Shown here: one piece after another, positions 7,472 through 15,789 of the stretch
Layout of the letters: each line of letters opens with the position of its first letter
How positions within the stretch are numbered: the first letter of the stretch is position 1
NCBI GenBank assembly: GCA_003670425.1
Contig: QWRL01000002.1
Location: 4,955 to 44,995, forward strand
Direction of reading: 5' to 3'
Source: Chloroflexota bacterium
GTDB lineage: Bacteria; Chloroflexota; Anaerolineae; Anaerolineales; UBA11657
DNA: 40,041 nucleotides
Notes under the pieces: model-generated
The model's input: only the letters and a program-made list of their open reading frames with translations
Told to the model about the DNA's origin: nothing
The model's database searches: none
Program-made: the position numbers and the translations under genes

Positions 7472-8251
7472 ATGAATTCTGCTAACTTTTATATTCCTGA
7501 GTCTGCGATGGCCATCATGGCCCACCCGGACGATATCGAATTTTCCTGCGCGGGCACGCTGGCGCGCTGGGCGCGCGCGGGTACGCGCGTGTGCTACTGC
7601 CTGTGCACCAGTGGCGACGTGGGCATCAGCAAACCCGGCGTGAGCAGCGCGCAAGCGGTGGAGATTCGCGAACGCGAGCAGCGCGCGGCTGCGCATGTCA
7701 TTCGCGTGGCGGATGTGGTGTTTCTGCGCGAGCCGGACGGCATGCTGCAGGCCACACTGGAGATGCGCAAGAAGCTGGTGCGTGAGATCCGGCGCTTCCG
7801 CCCGGAGGTGGTGATTTGCGGCGATCCCACCATTGTGTGGGCGGGCGAGGGTTACATCAACCATCCGGACCACCGCGCTGCGGCCACGGCCGCGGTGGAC
7901 GCAATTTTTCCGGCTGCCGGGCAGCCCAATTTGTTTGCGGAGCTGGAAGCCGAGCAGCTGTTTGCGTTCAAGCCGCGCAAGGTTTTTGTGGCGCACTGGC
8001 AGCGCGGGGACCACTTCATCTCCATCGATACCACCATGGACGTAAAGCTGGAGGCGCTGCATCTGCACGCCAGCCAGTTTGAAACCAGCGACCCGGAGAA
8101 GTTTGTGCGCGAGCGCGCTGCACAGCTTGCCAAAGGCAAAGAGATGGAATACGCCGAGGCATTTTCGGTTGTGACGCTGGAAGACGACGAAACATGGGAA
8201 AAATACCATGGCGATGTGCGTGCCCGCCATAATGGAGCGGCGCCGGCATAG
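7472..8251 (+). CDS. LmbE / PIG-L family zinc deacetylase
   Basis: A 259-residue N-acetylglucosaminyl-type deacetylase of the LmbE/PIG-L/BshB/MshB superfamily. The zinc-binding and catalytic motif AHPDDIE (H18, D20, D21) is intact, and the third ligand is in NHPDHRA (H134). A His-containing element near residue 200 (LEALHLHASQFETSDPEKF) matches the place of the family's late active-site histidine. The substrate could be a sugar amide on the route to a low-molecular-weight thiol, or another N-acyl sugar; no partner gene is adjacent. The ATG follows an A-rich stretch without an obvious ribosome binding site. A hairpin (8272-8289) separates it from the cyclase gene. Confidence 0.9.
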   Translation: MNSANFYIPESAMAIMAHPDDIEFSCAGTLARWARAGTRVCYCLCTSGDVGISKPGVSSAQAVEIREREQRAAAHVIRVADVVFLREPDGMLQATLEMRKKLVREIRRFRPEVVICGDPTIVWAGEGYINHPDHRAAATAAVDAIFPAAGQPNLFAELEAEQLFAFKPRKVFVAHWQRGDHFISIDTTMDVKLEALHLHASQFETSDPEKFVRERAAQLAKGKEMEYAEAFSVVTLEDDETWEKYHGDVRARHNGAAPA

Positions 8252-8271
8252 CGCCGAGACCAACCACAGGT

Positions 8272-8289
8272 CGCCACCAGTAGGTGGCG
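8272..8289 (+). other. short inverted repeat between lmbE-type gene and cyclase gene
   Basis: A perfect 7-bp stem, CGCCACC and GGTGGCG, with the loop agta. No T-run follows, so it is not a standard terminator. It lies 24 bases before the cyclase ATG and could affect processing or translation of that mRNA. Confidence 0.35.
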
Positions 8290-8313
8290 CTGTTTAGAAA
8301 GCCAAGAGGAATC

Positions 8314-10647
8314 ATGGCCAAGAAAAAGAAGTCTCCACCGCCTGCAGCCGAGGCATCATCAGAAGACAATCTGCCGAAGAAGAAGGCGGGGCGCTTCAGC
8401 AAGCTGCGCGCAATTCTGCTCAATCGCAGTTTTCTGATTGTGACGGTTACGCTGCTGGTGCCGGTGCTGGCCGCATTGGGCGTGTTTCAATCGCTCGAGT
8501 ATTCGGTCTCCAACCAGTACTTTCAACTGCGCGGGCCGATTGCGCATTCGGAAGACATCATCATTGTTGCGATTGACGACGAATCCTTCCAGCAGACCGG
8601 GCTGCAGTGGCCGTGGCCGCGCGACTACATTGCCAAAATTGTGGCGGGGATTAGCGCCGGCAAACCCAAGGCCATCTCAATCGATGCATTCTTCTTTGAA
8701 CCCAGCAACGATAAAGCTTCCATTGAGGTCAGCGGGGCGGATGTGCAGAAGATTTCGGGCGGCACCATGACCAGCGAGCAGCTGATCGCGGCACTGTCCA
8801 CAATCGGCATGTCCGTTGAAAGCGAGGGCGGAAACTTTAAGCTGACCGTGGATGCGGGCCAGGCGCAAGACAAGGTGTTTGCGGGTGCACTTGCAGAGGC
8901 TGGCAATGTCATTCTTAACAGTGAAATCAATGTTGATAACTCAGGCGGCGCCAGCATCGAGCGCTATATCCAGCCGATTGACATTTTGAAAGACGCTGCT
9001 TATTTGACGGCGGCTGCAAACTTCACTGCTGACGCAGACGGCTTTGTGCGGCGCTTTCCAATGTTTGTGGTGAGCAAGCGTGACAAGCAGGCGCACTACA
9101 CCTGGCCGGCAATGACGGCCTTCACTTATATGGGCCAGGCGCTGCCCACGCAAATGCGTGCCACCGGCAATGTCACCATCGGCACCGGCCCGGACAAGAC
9201 GGTGGCAACGCTGCGCTCCGGCTTCTTCAACATTAATTTCCGCGGCCCGGCCAAAACCTACCGCTACATCCCGGCCTACCAAATTCCAATTGGCGACCAT
9301 CCGCCGGAAACCTTCACTGACAAGATTGTGCTGATCGGCGCCACCAGCCCGTCGCTGCAGGATATTTGGCCCACGCCCTACCTTTCGCGCACGAACTCCA
9401 CCCAGACACCGGGAGTGGAGGTCGGTGCGCATGCCATCGACACCATCCTCCACGGCGATTACATCATCACCTACCCTGTGAACATGGGTGCGCTGATTGC
9501 GTTGATTGTGGGCTTGCTGGCGGTGGCACTGACGCGCATTGAGAAGCTGGCGATTGGCCTGGCGCTGCTGGCTGTGCTGATTGTGGGCTACCTGGCCGGA
9601 AGCTATTTTCTCTTTACCCAGTTCAACACTGTGGTGGCGGTGGCCGGCCCGTTGGTGGCCATGGTGCTCTCCTACGCTGTGCCAACCGTGGAGCGCGCAG
9701 CTGCCGAGGCAAAGAAGCGCCAGGAGATCAAGGGTGCATTCTCGGCCTACCTTTCCCCGGCGATGGTGGAAATTGTGGCCAAGGATCCATCCAAGCTGCA
9801 ATTGGGCGGCGAGGAGCGCGAGATGACGATTCTGTTTTCAGACATTCGCGGCTTCAGCGGCATCTCAGAGTTGTTTGATGCGCATGGGCTGGTGGGCTAC
9901 ATCAACAAATTTTTGACGCCGATGACCAATGTGATTCAAGACCACAAGGGCACCATTGACAAATATGTGGGCGACTGCATCATGGCTTTTTGGAATGCGC
10001 CGCTGGATGATGTGGAGCATGCCACCAACGCCTGCGCCTGTGCCGTGGCGCTTAACCGGCTGCTGGCCCCGTTGAACGTAACCTTTAAGGCGGCCGCCGA
10101 TGCTGCCGGGCGCAAGCATCTGCAGCTGCGCGCCGGCATTGGCATGAACACCGGCCCTACCGTGGTGGGCAACATGGGCTCGGACACGCGCTTCAATTAC
10201 ACCGTGATGGGCGACTCCGTGAACGTGGCTTCGCGGCTGGAGTCCAGCTCCAAGCAGTACGGCATTGTGCTGGTGGTGGGCGAGACCACGCGCGCGCTGG
10301 CGCCGCAGTTTGCAGCGCTGGAGATAGACAAGGTGGTGGTGAAGGGCAAGACCGAGGCGCTGCACTCCTTTACGCTGCTGGGCGAGCCGGATATTGCCCT
10401 GACGCCCGAGTTTAAAAAACTTGAAGAAGCGCATATTGAGATGCTGCGCCTTTTTCGGTCACAGGACTGGGAGGGCGCCAACGCAAAGATTACCGAGTGC
10501 CGCGGGCTGGAGCCGGAGGGCTTGTGCGTGGAGCCGGGCGTGGGCCTCGGCAAACTCTATGACATGTATGCCGACCGCATAGTGCACTATATAGAAGAGC
10601 CGCCGGGTGCGGACTGGGACGGCAGCTACCACGCCAAGGAAAAATAA
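8314..10647 (+). CDS. CHASE2-domain class III adenylate cyclase
   Basis: A membrane receptor cyclase of 777 residues. Layout: a Lys-rich cytoplasmic head, TM1 at about 40-58, an extracytoplasmic CHASE2 sensor at about 60-385 (IIIVAIDDESFQQTGLQWPW, then DKIVLIGATSPSLQDIW), three closely spaced helices at about 391-470, and a C-terminal class III cyclase domain at about 500-690. Catalytic residues are complete: metal-binding D510 (FSDIRGF) and D554 (VGDCIMAF), adenine-selecting K550 and T630 (YTVMGD), and transition-state N637 and R641. The Lys/Thr pair points to ATP rather than GTP. The start is ATG 8314, preceded by AAGAGGA, rather than the in-frame ATG-less extension from 8284. No cAMP-binding protein lies in the window. 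The signal sensed is unknown. Confidence 0.93.
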   Translation: MAKKKKSPPPAAEASSEDNLPKKKAGRFSKLRAILLNRSFLIVTVTLLVPVLAALGVFQSLEYSVSNQYFQLRGPIAHSEDIIIVAIDDESFQQTGLQWPWPRDYIAKIVAGISAGKPKAISIDAFFFEPSNDKASIEVSGADVQKISGGTMTSEQLIAALSTIGMSVESEGGNFKLTVDAGQAQDKVFAGALAEAGNVILNSEINVDNSGGASIERYIQPIDILKDAAYLTAAANFTADADGFVRRFPMFVVSKRDKQAHYTWPAMTAFTYMGQALPTQMRATGNVTIGTGPDKTVATLRSGFFNINFRGPAKTYRYIPAYQIPIGDHPPETFTDKIVLIGATSPSLQDIWPTPYLSRTNSTQTPGVEVGAHAIDTILHGDYIITYPVNMGALIALIVGLLAVALTRIEKLAIGLALLAVLIVGYLAGSYFLFTQFNTVVAVAGPLVAMVLSYAVPTVERAAAEAKKRQEIKGAFSAYLSPAMVEIVAKDPSKLQLGGEEREMTILFSDIRGFSGISELFDAHGLVGYINKFLTPMTNVIQDHKGTIDKYVGDCIMAFWNAPLDDVEHATNACACAVALNRLLAPLNVTFKAAADAAGRKHLQLRAGIGMNTGPTVVGNMGSDTRFNYTVMGDSVNVASRLESSSKQYGIVLVVGETTRALAPQFAALEIDKVVVKGKTEALHSFTLLGEPDIALTPEFKKLEEAHIEMLRLFRSQDWEGANAKITECRGLEPEGLCVEPGVGLGKLYDMYADRIVHYIEEPPGADWDGSYHAKEK

Positions 10648-10668
10648 TCCCGCCGCAAACAGCGCGGG

Positions 10669-10674
10669 TATAAT
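10669..10674 (+). promoter_or_regulatory. -10 element for the T-box / pheST transcript
   Basis: A consensus TATAAT lies 24 bases before the leader's first conserved sequence. The -35 region is weak (AATCCC at 17 bases). An imperfect CCCGC/GCGGG hairpin overlaps its upstream side and could belong to the end of the cyclase transcript. Confidence 0.5.
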
Positions 10675-10697
10675 TTGCGCAGCCGAATAATTTAAAA

Positions 10698-10957
10698 GCT
10701 GCGACGGAGAAGAGTAAGCTGGCGTGCGCCGACAGGAAAGCGGGCCCGGACTGAGAGCCCGCGCGGTGGCAACCGGCTGAAGTTCACTCCCGAGCTGCGC
10801 GGGTGAACCGCGCCTGCGGGCGCGCTTTAGCCGGCGCCGTGAGCCCCGCGTTAGGGGGTGGCCGGTTAGCCGGCACAGAGCGGGCCCTGCGGGGCTCAGT
10901 AGGGTGGTACCACGGGGCAGCAGCTCCCGTCCCTTCACCGGGGCGGGAGTTTTTATT
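10698..10957 (+). promoter_or_regulatory. T-box riboswitch (tRNA-Phe sensing) controlling pheST
   Basis: The leader carries the T-box hallmark AGGGTGGTACCACGG at 10901-10915. Within it TGGT can pair with the ACCA end of an uncharged tRNA with discriminator base A, as expected for tRNA-Phe. Upstream is a stem I region with the AGTA element (gagaagagtaagctg, near 10708-10721) and a likely TTC (Phe) specifier at 10783-10785, followed by A. An intrinsic terminator lies immediately downstream of the T-box and pheS follows. Known T-box logic applies: uncharged tRNA-Phe stabilises the antiterminator and lets transcription reach the synthetase genes. The full fold of stem I was not computed, so the specifier assignment is less certain than the T-box itself. 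Confidence 0.9.
10924..10957 (+). terminator. intrinsic terminator of the T-box leader
   Basis: A 10-bp stem (CTCCCGTCCC 10924-10933 with GGGGCGGGAG 10940-10949, one T-G wobble), loop ttcacc, followed by TTTTTATTT. Its 5' arm lies just after the T-box sequence, as required for a terminator/antiterminator switch. Confidence 0.9.
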
Positions 10958-10995
10958 TACGCCGGGCGCAGGCGCGGCAGTGGAGTGTGATCAAG

Positions 10996-12021
10996 ATGGA
11001 GCAGGATTTTTCAATTATGGAGCAGGCGGCGCTGGCAGCGCTGCGCGCAATTGGCGATGAAGCCGGGCTGCGCGCATGGCAGGCTGCCTGGCTTGGCAAG
11101 CGCAGCGCGCTGGCGCTGGCACTTGCCGGCCTGGGGCAGCTGCCGGCCGCGGAGCGCCCGCTGGCCGGGCAGCGCGCCAACGCGTTGCGGGTGCAGCTGG
11201 AGCAGGCGCACGCTGCGCACGCGGCAGCGCTGCGCGAAAGCGGATTGGCTGCCAGCCTGCAGGCCGGCGCGCTGGATGTGACGCTGCCCGGCCGCCCCGC
11301 TGCGCGCGGGCGCCTGCACATTGCCACACAAACGCTGCGCCAGATCTGTGCCATCTGGGCGCAGATGGGCTTCCAGATTTATCGCTCGCGCGATGTGGAA
11401 ACCGAGGCCTACAACTTTGAGCTGCTCAACATTCCGCCGCACCATCCGGCGCGCGACATGTGGGACACATTTCACACCACCACCAGCGGCAGCCTGCTGC
11501 GCACGCATACTTCGCCCGGGCAGATTCACGCCATGCGCGAGTACGCGCCGGAGCCAATCCGCGTGGTGCTGCCCGGCATGTGTTATCGCTACGAGCAAAT
11601 TACGCCGCGTTCGGAAATTCAGTTTAACCAGGTGGAGGGCCTGGCGGTGGGCAAGGGCATCCGCTTCACGGACCTGAAGGGCACGCTTACGGATTTTGCG
11701 CGGCGCATGTTTGGCGCGCAGACGCGCACGCGCTTTCGCGCTTCGTACTTTCCGTTTACCGAGCCCAGCGCAGAGATGGACGTGGAGTGCTTTTTGTGCA
11801 CCGGCAGCGGCTGCGTGGTTTGCAAGCAGGCGGGCTGGCTGGAAATTCTGGGCTGCGGCATGGTGCACCCCAAGGTGCTGCAAAACGGCGGCTACGACCC
11901 GGCGCAATACACGGGCTTTGCATTTGGCATGGGGCCGGAGCGCATTGCCATGCTCAAGTACGGCATCAAAGACATCCGCTACTTTTGGGGCAACGACCTG
12001 CGCTTCCTGCAGCAGTTCTAA
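10996..12021 (+). CDS. pheS: phenylalanyl-tRNA synthetase alpha subunit
   Basis: The catalytic subunit that activates Phe and charges tRNA-Phe, acting as an alpha2-beta2 tetramer with PheT. 341 residues. After an N-terminal coiled-coil-like region (about 1-85), the class II core has the expected motifs: FNFELLNIPPHHPARDMWDT-type motif around DVETEAYNFELLNIPPHHPA, LLRTHTSPGQIHAM, and GFAFGMGPERIAMLKYGI (motif 3). A Cys cluster, CFLCTGSGCVVCKQAGW, is inserted before motif 3, as in a subset of bacterial PheS. I chose ATG 10996, ten bases after a GGAG. A GTG at 10987 would sit on top of that GGAG. It lies under the T-box leader and forms an operon with pheT 53 bases downstream. Confidence 0.96.
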   Translation: MEQDFSIMEQAALAALRAIGDEAGLRAWQAAWLGKRSALALALAGLGQLPAAERPLAGQRANALRVQLEQAHAAHAAALRESGLAASLQAGALDVTLPGRPAARGRLHIATQTLRQICAIWAQMGFQIYRSRDVETEAYNFELLNIPPHHPARDMWDTFHTTTSGSLLRTHTSPGQIHAMREYAPEPIRVVLPGMCYRYEQITPRSEIQFNQVEGLAVGKGIRFTDLKGTLTDFARRMFGAQTRTRFRASYFPFTEPSAEMDVECFLCTGSGCVVCKQAGWLEILGCGMVHPKVLQNGGYDPAQYTGFAFGMGPERIAMLKYGIKDIRYFWGNDLRFLQQF

Positions 12022-12074
12022 GATGCACGGCAACGCACCCGCCCTAATGCCCGCCTGACGGCGGAGGAAAGATT

Positions 12075-14618
12075 ATGCGCACACCTTTATCCTGGCTGCG
12101 AGATTATGTGGACATCACCATGGCGCCGCACGAGCTGGCGCACCGGCTTACATTTGCGGGGCTGGAGGTGGAGGCGCTGCAGTACGTGGGGCTGGCGCTG
12201 CCGGCGGGTGCAAGCGCCGCCCGGCACAGCGGGCTGGCGTGGGAGCGCGACAAAATTGTGGTGGCACACATTACACAGGTGGACGCGCACCCGGATGCCG
12301 AGCGCCTGGTGCTGGTGCGGCTGTATGACGGCGAGCGCGAGCACACGGTGCTCACCGGTGCGCCGAATCTGTTTGCGTACAAAGGCAGCGGCCCGCTGCC
12401 CACAGCGCTGCGCGTGGCGTACGCGCGCGAGGGCGCGCAGCTGTACGACGGCCACAAGCCGGGCTGGGAGTTGACGCGCCTGAAGCGCGCCAAAATCCGC
12501 GGCTTCGATTCCTACTCGATGGTGTGCTCGGAAAAAGAACTGGGCATCTCCGAGGAACATGAAGGCGTGATTTTGTTTGACGCTGATGCGCCGCCGGCCG
12601 GCACGCCGCTGGCCGACTACATTGGCGATGTGGTGTTTGAGATTGCGATTACGCCCAACATGGCGCGCAATGCCAGCATGCTGGGCGTGGCGCGCGAGAT
12701 TGCCGCGCTGACCGGCACCAGCGTGCGCCTGCCGTGGCGCAGCGTGCCCACGCGCGCGGCCGCGCAGCCCATGCCGCAGGTGCAGATTGCAGCGCCCGCG
12801 CTCAACCCGCGCTTTACCGCGCTGCTGGTGGAGGATGTGCGCGTGGCGCCGGCGCCGTACTGGATGCAGCTGCGGTTGCGCCTGGCCGGCATGCGCTCCA
12901 TCAGCAACATTGTAGACATCACCAACTATGTGATGCTGGAAACCGGCCAGCCGCTGCATGCGTTTGATTATGCGGTGCTGCGCCGGCGCGCTGGCAGCCG
13001 GCCTGCGCCGCTGATCACCACACGCCTGCCCGCGCCGGGCGAGACCATCGCCACGCTTGATGGCGCGCAGCGCAAACTGGATGACTTCACCGTGCTTGTT
13101 GCAGACAGCGCCGGTGCGCTCTCAATCGGCGGTGTGATGGGCGGCGGCGAGTCAGAAGTTTCTGCCGCCACCGAGCATGTACTGCTGGAAGCCGCCAGCT
13201 GGAACTTTACAAACATCCGGCGCACGGTGCAGGCGCAGCAGCTGCACAGCTCACAGGCCGGCTACCGCTTCAGCCGCGGCGTGCACCCGGCCATGGCGCC
13301 GCTGGCCAACTTGCGCGCGGCTGCGCTCATGCAGCAGCTCGCGGGTGGCAGCGTCAGCACCGAACTGTGCGACGTGTATCCGCAGCCCGTTGTGGCGCCA
13401 GTGAACCGGCTGCCGCTGGCAGAAGTGCAGCGCCACTTGGGCATGCAAATTCCCGCGGCGGAGATTGTGCGCATCCTGCGTGCGCTGGAGTTTGTGGTTG
13501 AGGATGCGGGCAGCACGCTGGTGGTGACCGCCCCGGACCATCGCCTGGACATTGGCACGGGCGCGGAGGGCATCGCCGATTTGGTGGAAGAGGTGGCGCG
13601 CATTTATGGCTATGAGCGCATGCCGGAAACGCAAATCAGCGACACCACGCCGCCGCAGCGCGCCAACCCGGCGCTGGAACACGAGGAGCGCGTGCGCGAC
13701 CTGCTGGCCGGGCTTGGCATGCAAGAGGTGATTACCTACCGCCTCACCGCGCCGGAGCGCGAGCAGCGCCTGCTGCCGCCGGGCGTGCCCGTGCCCGCAG
13801 CGCATTATGTGACGCTGCTAAACCCGGTGGCTGCGGAGCGCGTAGTGCTGCGCCGTGCGCTGCTGGCCAGCGTGCTGGAAGTGGCCGAAGCCAATGCGCG
13901 CTTTCAGCAGCGCCTGGCGCTGTTTGAGATTGGGCCGGTGTTCCTTCCCGTGGCGGGCGCAGCGCTGCCGCTTGAGCAGCGCCGCCTGGCGCTTGTGTTG
14001 TGGGGGCCGCGGGCGCAGTCCGGCTGGCAGGCAGCCGACGCCGGCGCGCAAGACTTCTTTGACTTGAAGGGCTTGGTGGAGCTGCTGCTTGAAAGCCTGC
14101 GCATTGAAGGCGTGCGCTTTGAGAGCGCGCAGCATGCAGCGCTGCATCCCGGGCGCTGCGCGCAGGTGTTTGGCGCGGATCCGGCCGTGGTGCTTGGCAC
14201 GCTGGGCGAGCTGCACCCGCAAGTGAGCGCAGCGTACAGCCTGGCGGAGCACGCCGCACTGTGCGCAGATTTTGATTTGGAGGCGCTGCTGGCTGCCACG
14301 CCGGCGCGCCACGCCACGGCGCCGGTGCCGCGCTTCCCCGCCGTTGTGGAAGACATTGCGCTGCTGGTGGATGAGGAGCTTTCGGCTGCGCGCGTGCAGG
14401 CGCTGATTGTGCAAACCGGCGGTGCACAGCTGGCTCAGGTGCAGCTGTTTGATGTGTTTCGCAGCGCGCAGCTGGGCGCGGGCCGCAAGAGCCTGGCCTA
14501 CCGCCTCAGCTATCAGTCCGGCGAGAAGACGCTGACGGATGCAGAGGCCGCCAAGCTGCGCAACAAGATTGTGCGCCGCCTGCAGCAAGAGCTGGGCGCC
14601 ACGCTGCGCGACAAGTAA
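12075..14618 (+). CDS. pheT: phenylalanyl-tRNA synthetase beta subunit
   Basis: 847 residues, within the usual range (about 790-850). Domains in order: an N-terminal EMAP/OB-fold tRNA-binding domain (KIVVAHITQVDAHPDAERL), B3/B4 with the editing site (NIVDITNYVMLETGQPLHAF, then GGVMGG), B5 (about 450-530; TAPDHRLDIGTGAEGIADLV), the catalytic-like core, and a C-terminal ferredoxin-fold anticodon-binding domain (PRFPAVVEDIALLVDE to the end). A good ribosome binding site, GGAGGAAAG, lies before ATG 12075. The gene ends 13 bp from the convergent class V aminotransferase gene. The B3/B4 region suggests Tyr-tRNA-Phe editing. Confidence 0.96.
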   Translation: MRTPLSWLRDYVDITMAPHELAHRLTFAGLEVEALQYVGLALPAGASAARHSGLAWERDKIVVAHITQVDAHPDAERLVLVRLYDGEREHTVLTGAPNLFAYKGSGPLPTALRVAYAREGAQLYDGHKPGWELTRLKRAKIRGFDSYSMVCSEKELGISEEHEGVILFDADAPPAGTPLADYIGDVVFEIAITPNMARNASMLGVAREIAALTGTSVRLPWRSVPTRAAAQPMPQVQIAAPALNPRFTALLVEDVRVAPAPYWMQLRLRLAGMRSISNIVDITNYVMLETGQPLHAFDYAVLRRRAGSRPAPLITTRLPAPGETIATLDGAQRKLDDFTVLVADSAGALSIGGVMGGGESEVSAATEHVLLEAASWNFTNIRRTVQAQQLHSSQAGYRFSRGVHPAMAPLANLRAAALMQQLAGGSVSTELCDVYPQPVVAPVNRLPLAEVQRHLGMQIPAAEIVRILRALEFVVEDAGSTLVVTAPDHRLDIGTGAEGIADLVEEVARIYGYERMPETQISDTTPPQRANPALEHEERVRDLLAGLGMQEVITYRLTAPEREQRLLPPGVPVPAAHYVTLLNPVAAERVVLRRALLASVLEVAEANARFQQRLALFEIGPVFLPVAGAALPLEQRRLALVLWGPRAQSGWQAADAGAQDFFDLKGLVELLLESLRIEGVRFESAQHAALHPGRCAQVFGADPAVVLGTLGELHPQVSAAYSLAEHAALCADFDLEALLAATPARHATAPVPRFPAVVEDIALLVDEELSAARVQALIVQTGGAQLAQVQLFDVFRSAQLGAGRKSLAYRLSYQSGEKTLTDAEAAKLRNKIVRRLQQELGATLRDK

Positions 14619-14631
14619 GCCCGCGCGCCGT

Positions 14632-15789
14632 TCAGCTTTCGGCCAGCTCCGTGCGCAGCGCGTGCAGCAGGCGCTCAACATCTGCGGCTGTGTTGTAGGC
14701 CTGCAGCGAAACGCGGATGAATGCCTGGCCGTTCCACGCTACCAGCGGCACCTCCACTTTGTGGCGCCCGTACAAGCGTGCTTGCAGGCGCTTGATGTCC
14801 ACGGCTGGCAGGCGCGCCGCCACCATTTGCCCAAGCCACTGCGTGCCATCACTGCATAACGGCGCGAGCCCCGTAAGGGCGTTGATTTGCGCCAGCGCTG
14901 CGTGCGCCAGTTTTCGGCAGCCAGCGCTGACGGCAGTCCAGTTGTGCTCCTGCTGAAAGCGGATGGCATCCGGCACCGTGAGGAACGCTGCCAGATCGCG
15001 GGTGCCCTGCCACTCATGGTAATCAATAAATTGCGACACGCCCGGCTTCTCTGCTTCATAGCCCCAGCTGACAACCAGCGGGTCCAGCTGCGCCTGCAGC
15101 GCCGGCCGCGCGTAGAGGAACGCCGCACCCTTTGGCGCACACATCCACTTGTGGCAGGCGCCGGTGTAGATGTCCGCGCCCACTTGCTCCAGGTTTAGCG
15201 CCACATGCCCGGGCGCATGCGCACCGTCCACAATTGTGAGGATGCCGCGCTCACGCGCCCGCCGGCAGATCTCCGCCACCGGAAACACCAGCGCGGTGGG
15301 GCTGCTGATGTGGCTGATGAAAATGACGCGCGTGCGTGCCGTGACCCCCGCCAAAAACCCCTCAATAAATTCGGCGTGGCTGCCCACAGGCAGCGCCACC
15401 GCGCGGTTGATGTATTGCGCGCCATTCTGCGCACACACAAAGCGCCACGTGCGGTCCAGCGCACCGTACTCGTGGTCGGTGGTTAATATTTCGTCGCCGC
15501 GCTGCAGCTGCAGGCTGCGCACCACCATGTTGATGGCGGTTGTCGGGTTTGGAAAGAAGACGACGTCATTGGCTGCCGCCCCCAGGTAGGCAGCCAGCTG
15601 CGCGCGCGCCTCGGCCAGCAGCGGCGCAGCGCGCCGCCCCAAAAATTCCACCGGCTGGCGCTCCAGCTCGCGCTGCCAATTTTGATACGCCGCAAACACC
15701 GGCGCGGGGCACGCGCCAAACGATCCGTGGTTGAGGAAGGCAACTTCCGGGTCAAGCAGAAACAGGGCGCGCAATTCTGCGGGTGTCAT
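14632..15789 (-). CDS. class V PLP aminotransferase, isopenicillin-N-epimerase / cysteine-desulfurase-like
   Basis: 385 residues of the fold-type I class V family. The opening LNHGSFGACP is typical of the CefD-like branch. The PLP-binding Asp/His region is TIVDGAHAPGHV and the Schiff-base lysine is in GACHKWMCAPKGAAFLYARP. No desulfurase-type active-site Cys loop is recognised, so it is probably not an Fe-S cluster sulfur donor. Its real reaction (epimerase, lyase or desulfurase on an unknown amino acid) is open. ATG 15789 overlaps the stop of the ChlD-like part in an ATGA (15786-15789), so it is translated as the downstream cistron of the chelatase operon. Confidence 0.88.
   Translation of the reverse strand: MTPAELRALFLLDPEVAFLNHGSFGACPAPVFAAYQNWQRELERQPVEFLGRRAAPLLAEARAQLAAYLGAAANDVVFFPNPTTAINMVVRSLQLQRGDEILTTDHEYGALDRTWRFVCAQNGAQYINRAVALPVGSHAEFIEGFLAGVTARTRVIFISHISSPTALVFPVAEICRRARERGILTIVDGAHAPGHVALNLEQVGADIYTGACHKWMCAPKGAAFLYARPALQAQLDPLVVSWGYEAEKPGVSQFIDYHEWQGTRDLAAFLTVPDAIRFQQEHNWTAVSAGCRKLAHAALAQINALTGLAPLCSDGTQWLGQMVAARLPAVDIKRLQARLYGRHKVEVPLVAWNGQAFIRVSLQAYNTAADVERLLHALRTELAES

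Noticed and set aside
7436..8263. A 275-codon minus-strand frame opposite the LmbE-family gene
   Set aside because: The plus-strand protein has the zinc motifs. The minus frame is low-complexity and would overlap the lmbE promoter.
11011..12033. A 340-codon frame antisense to pheS
   Set aside because: It lies fully opposite pheS, has no family motifs and a Gln/His/Arg-rich composition typical of mirror frames in GC-rich genes.
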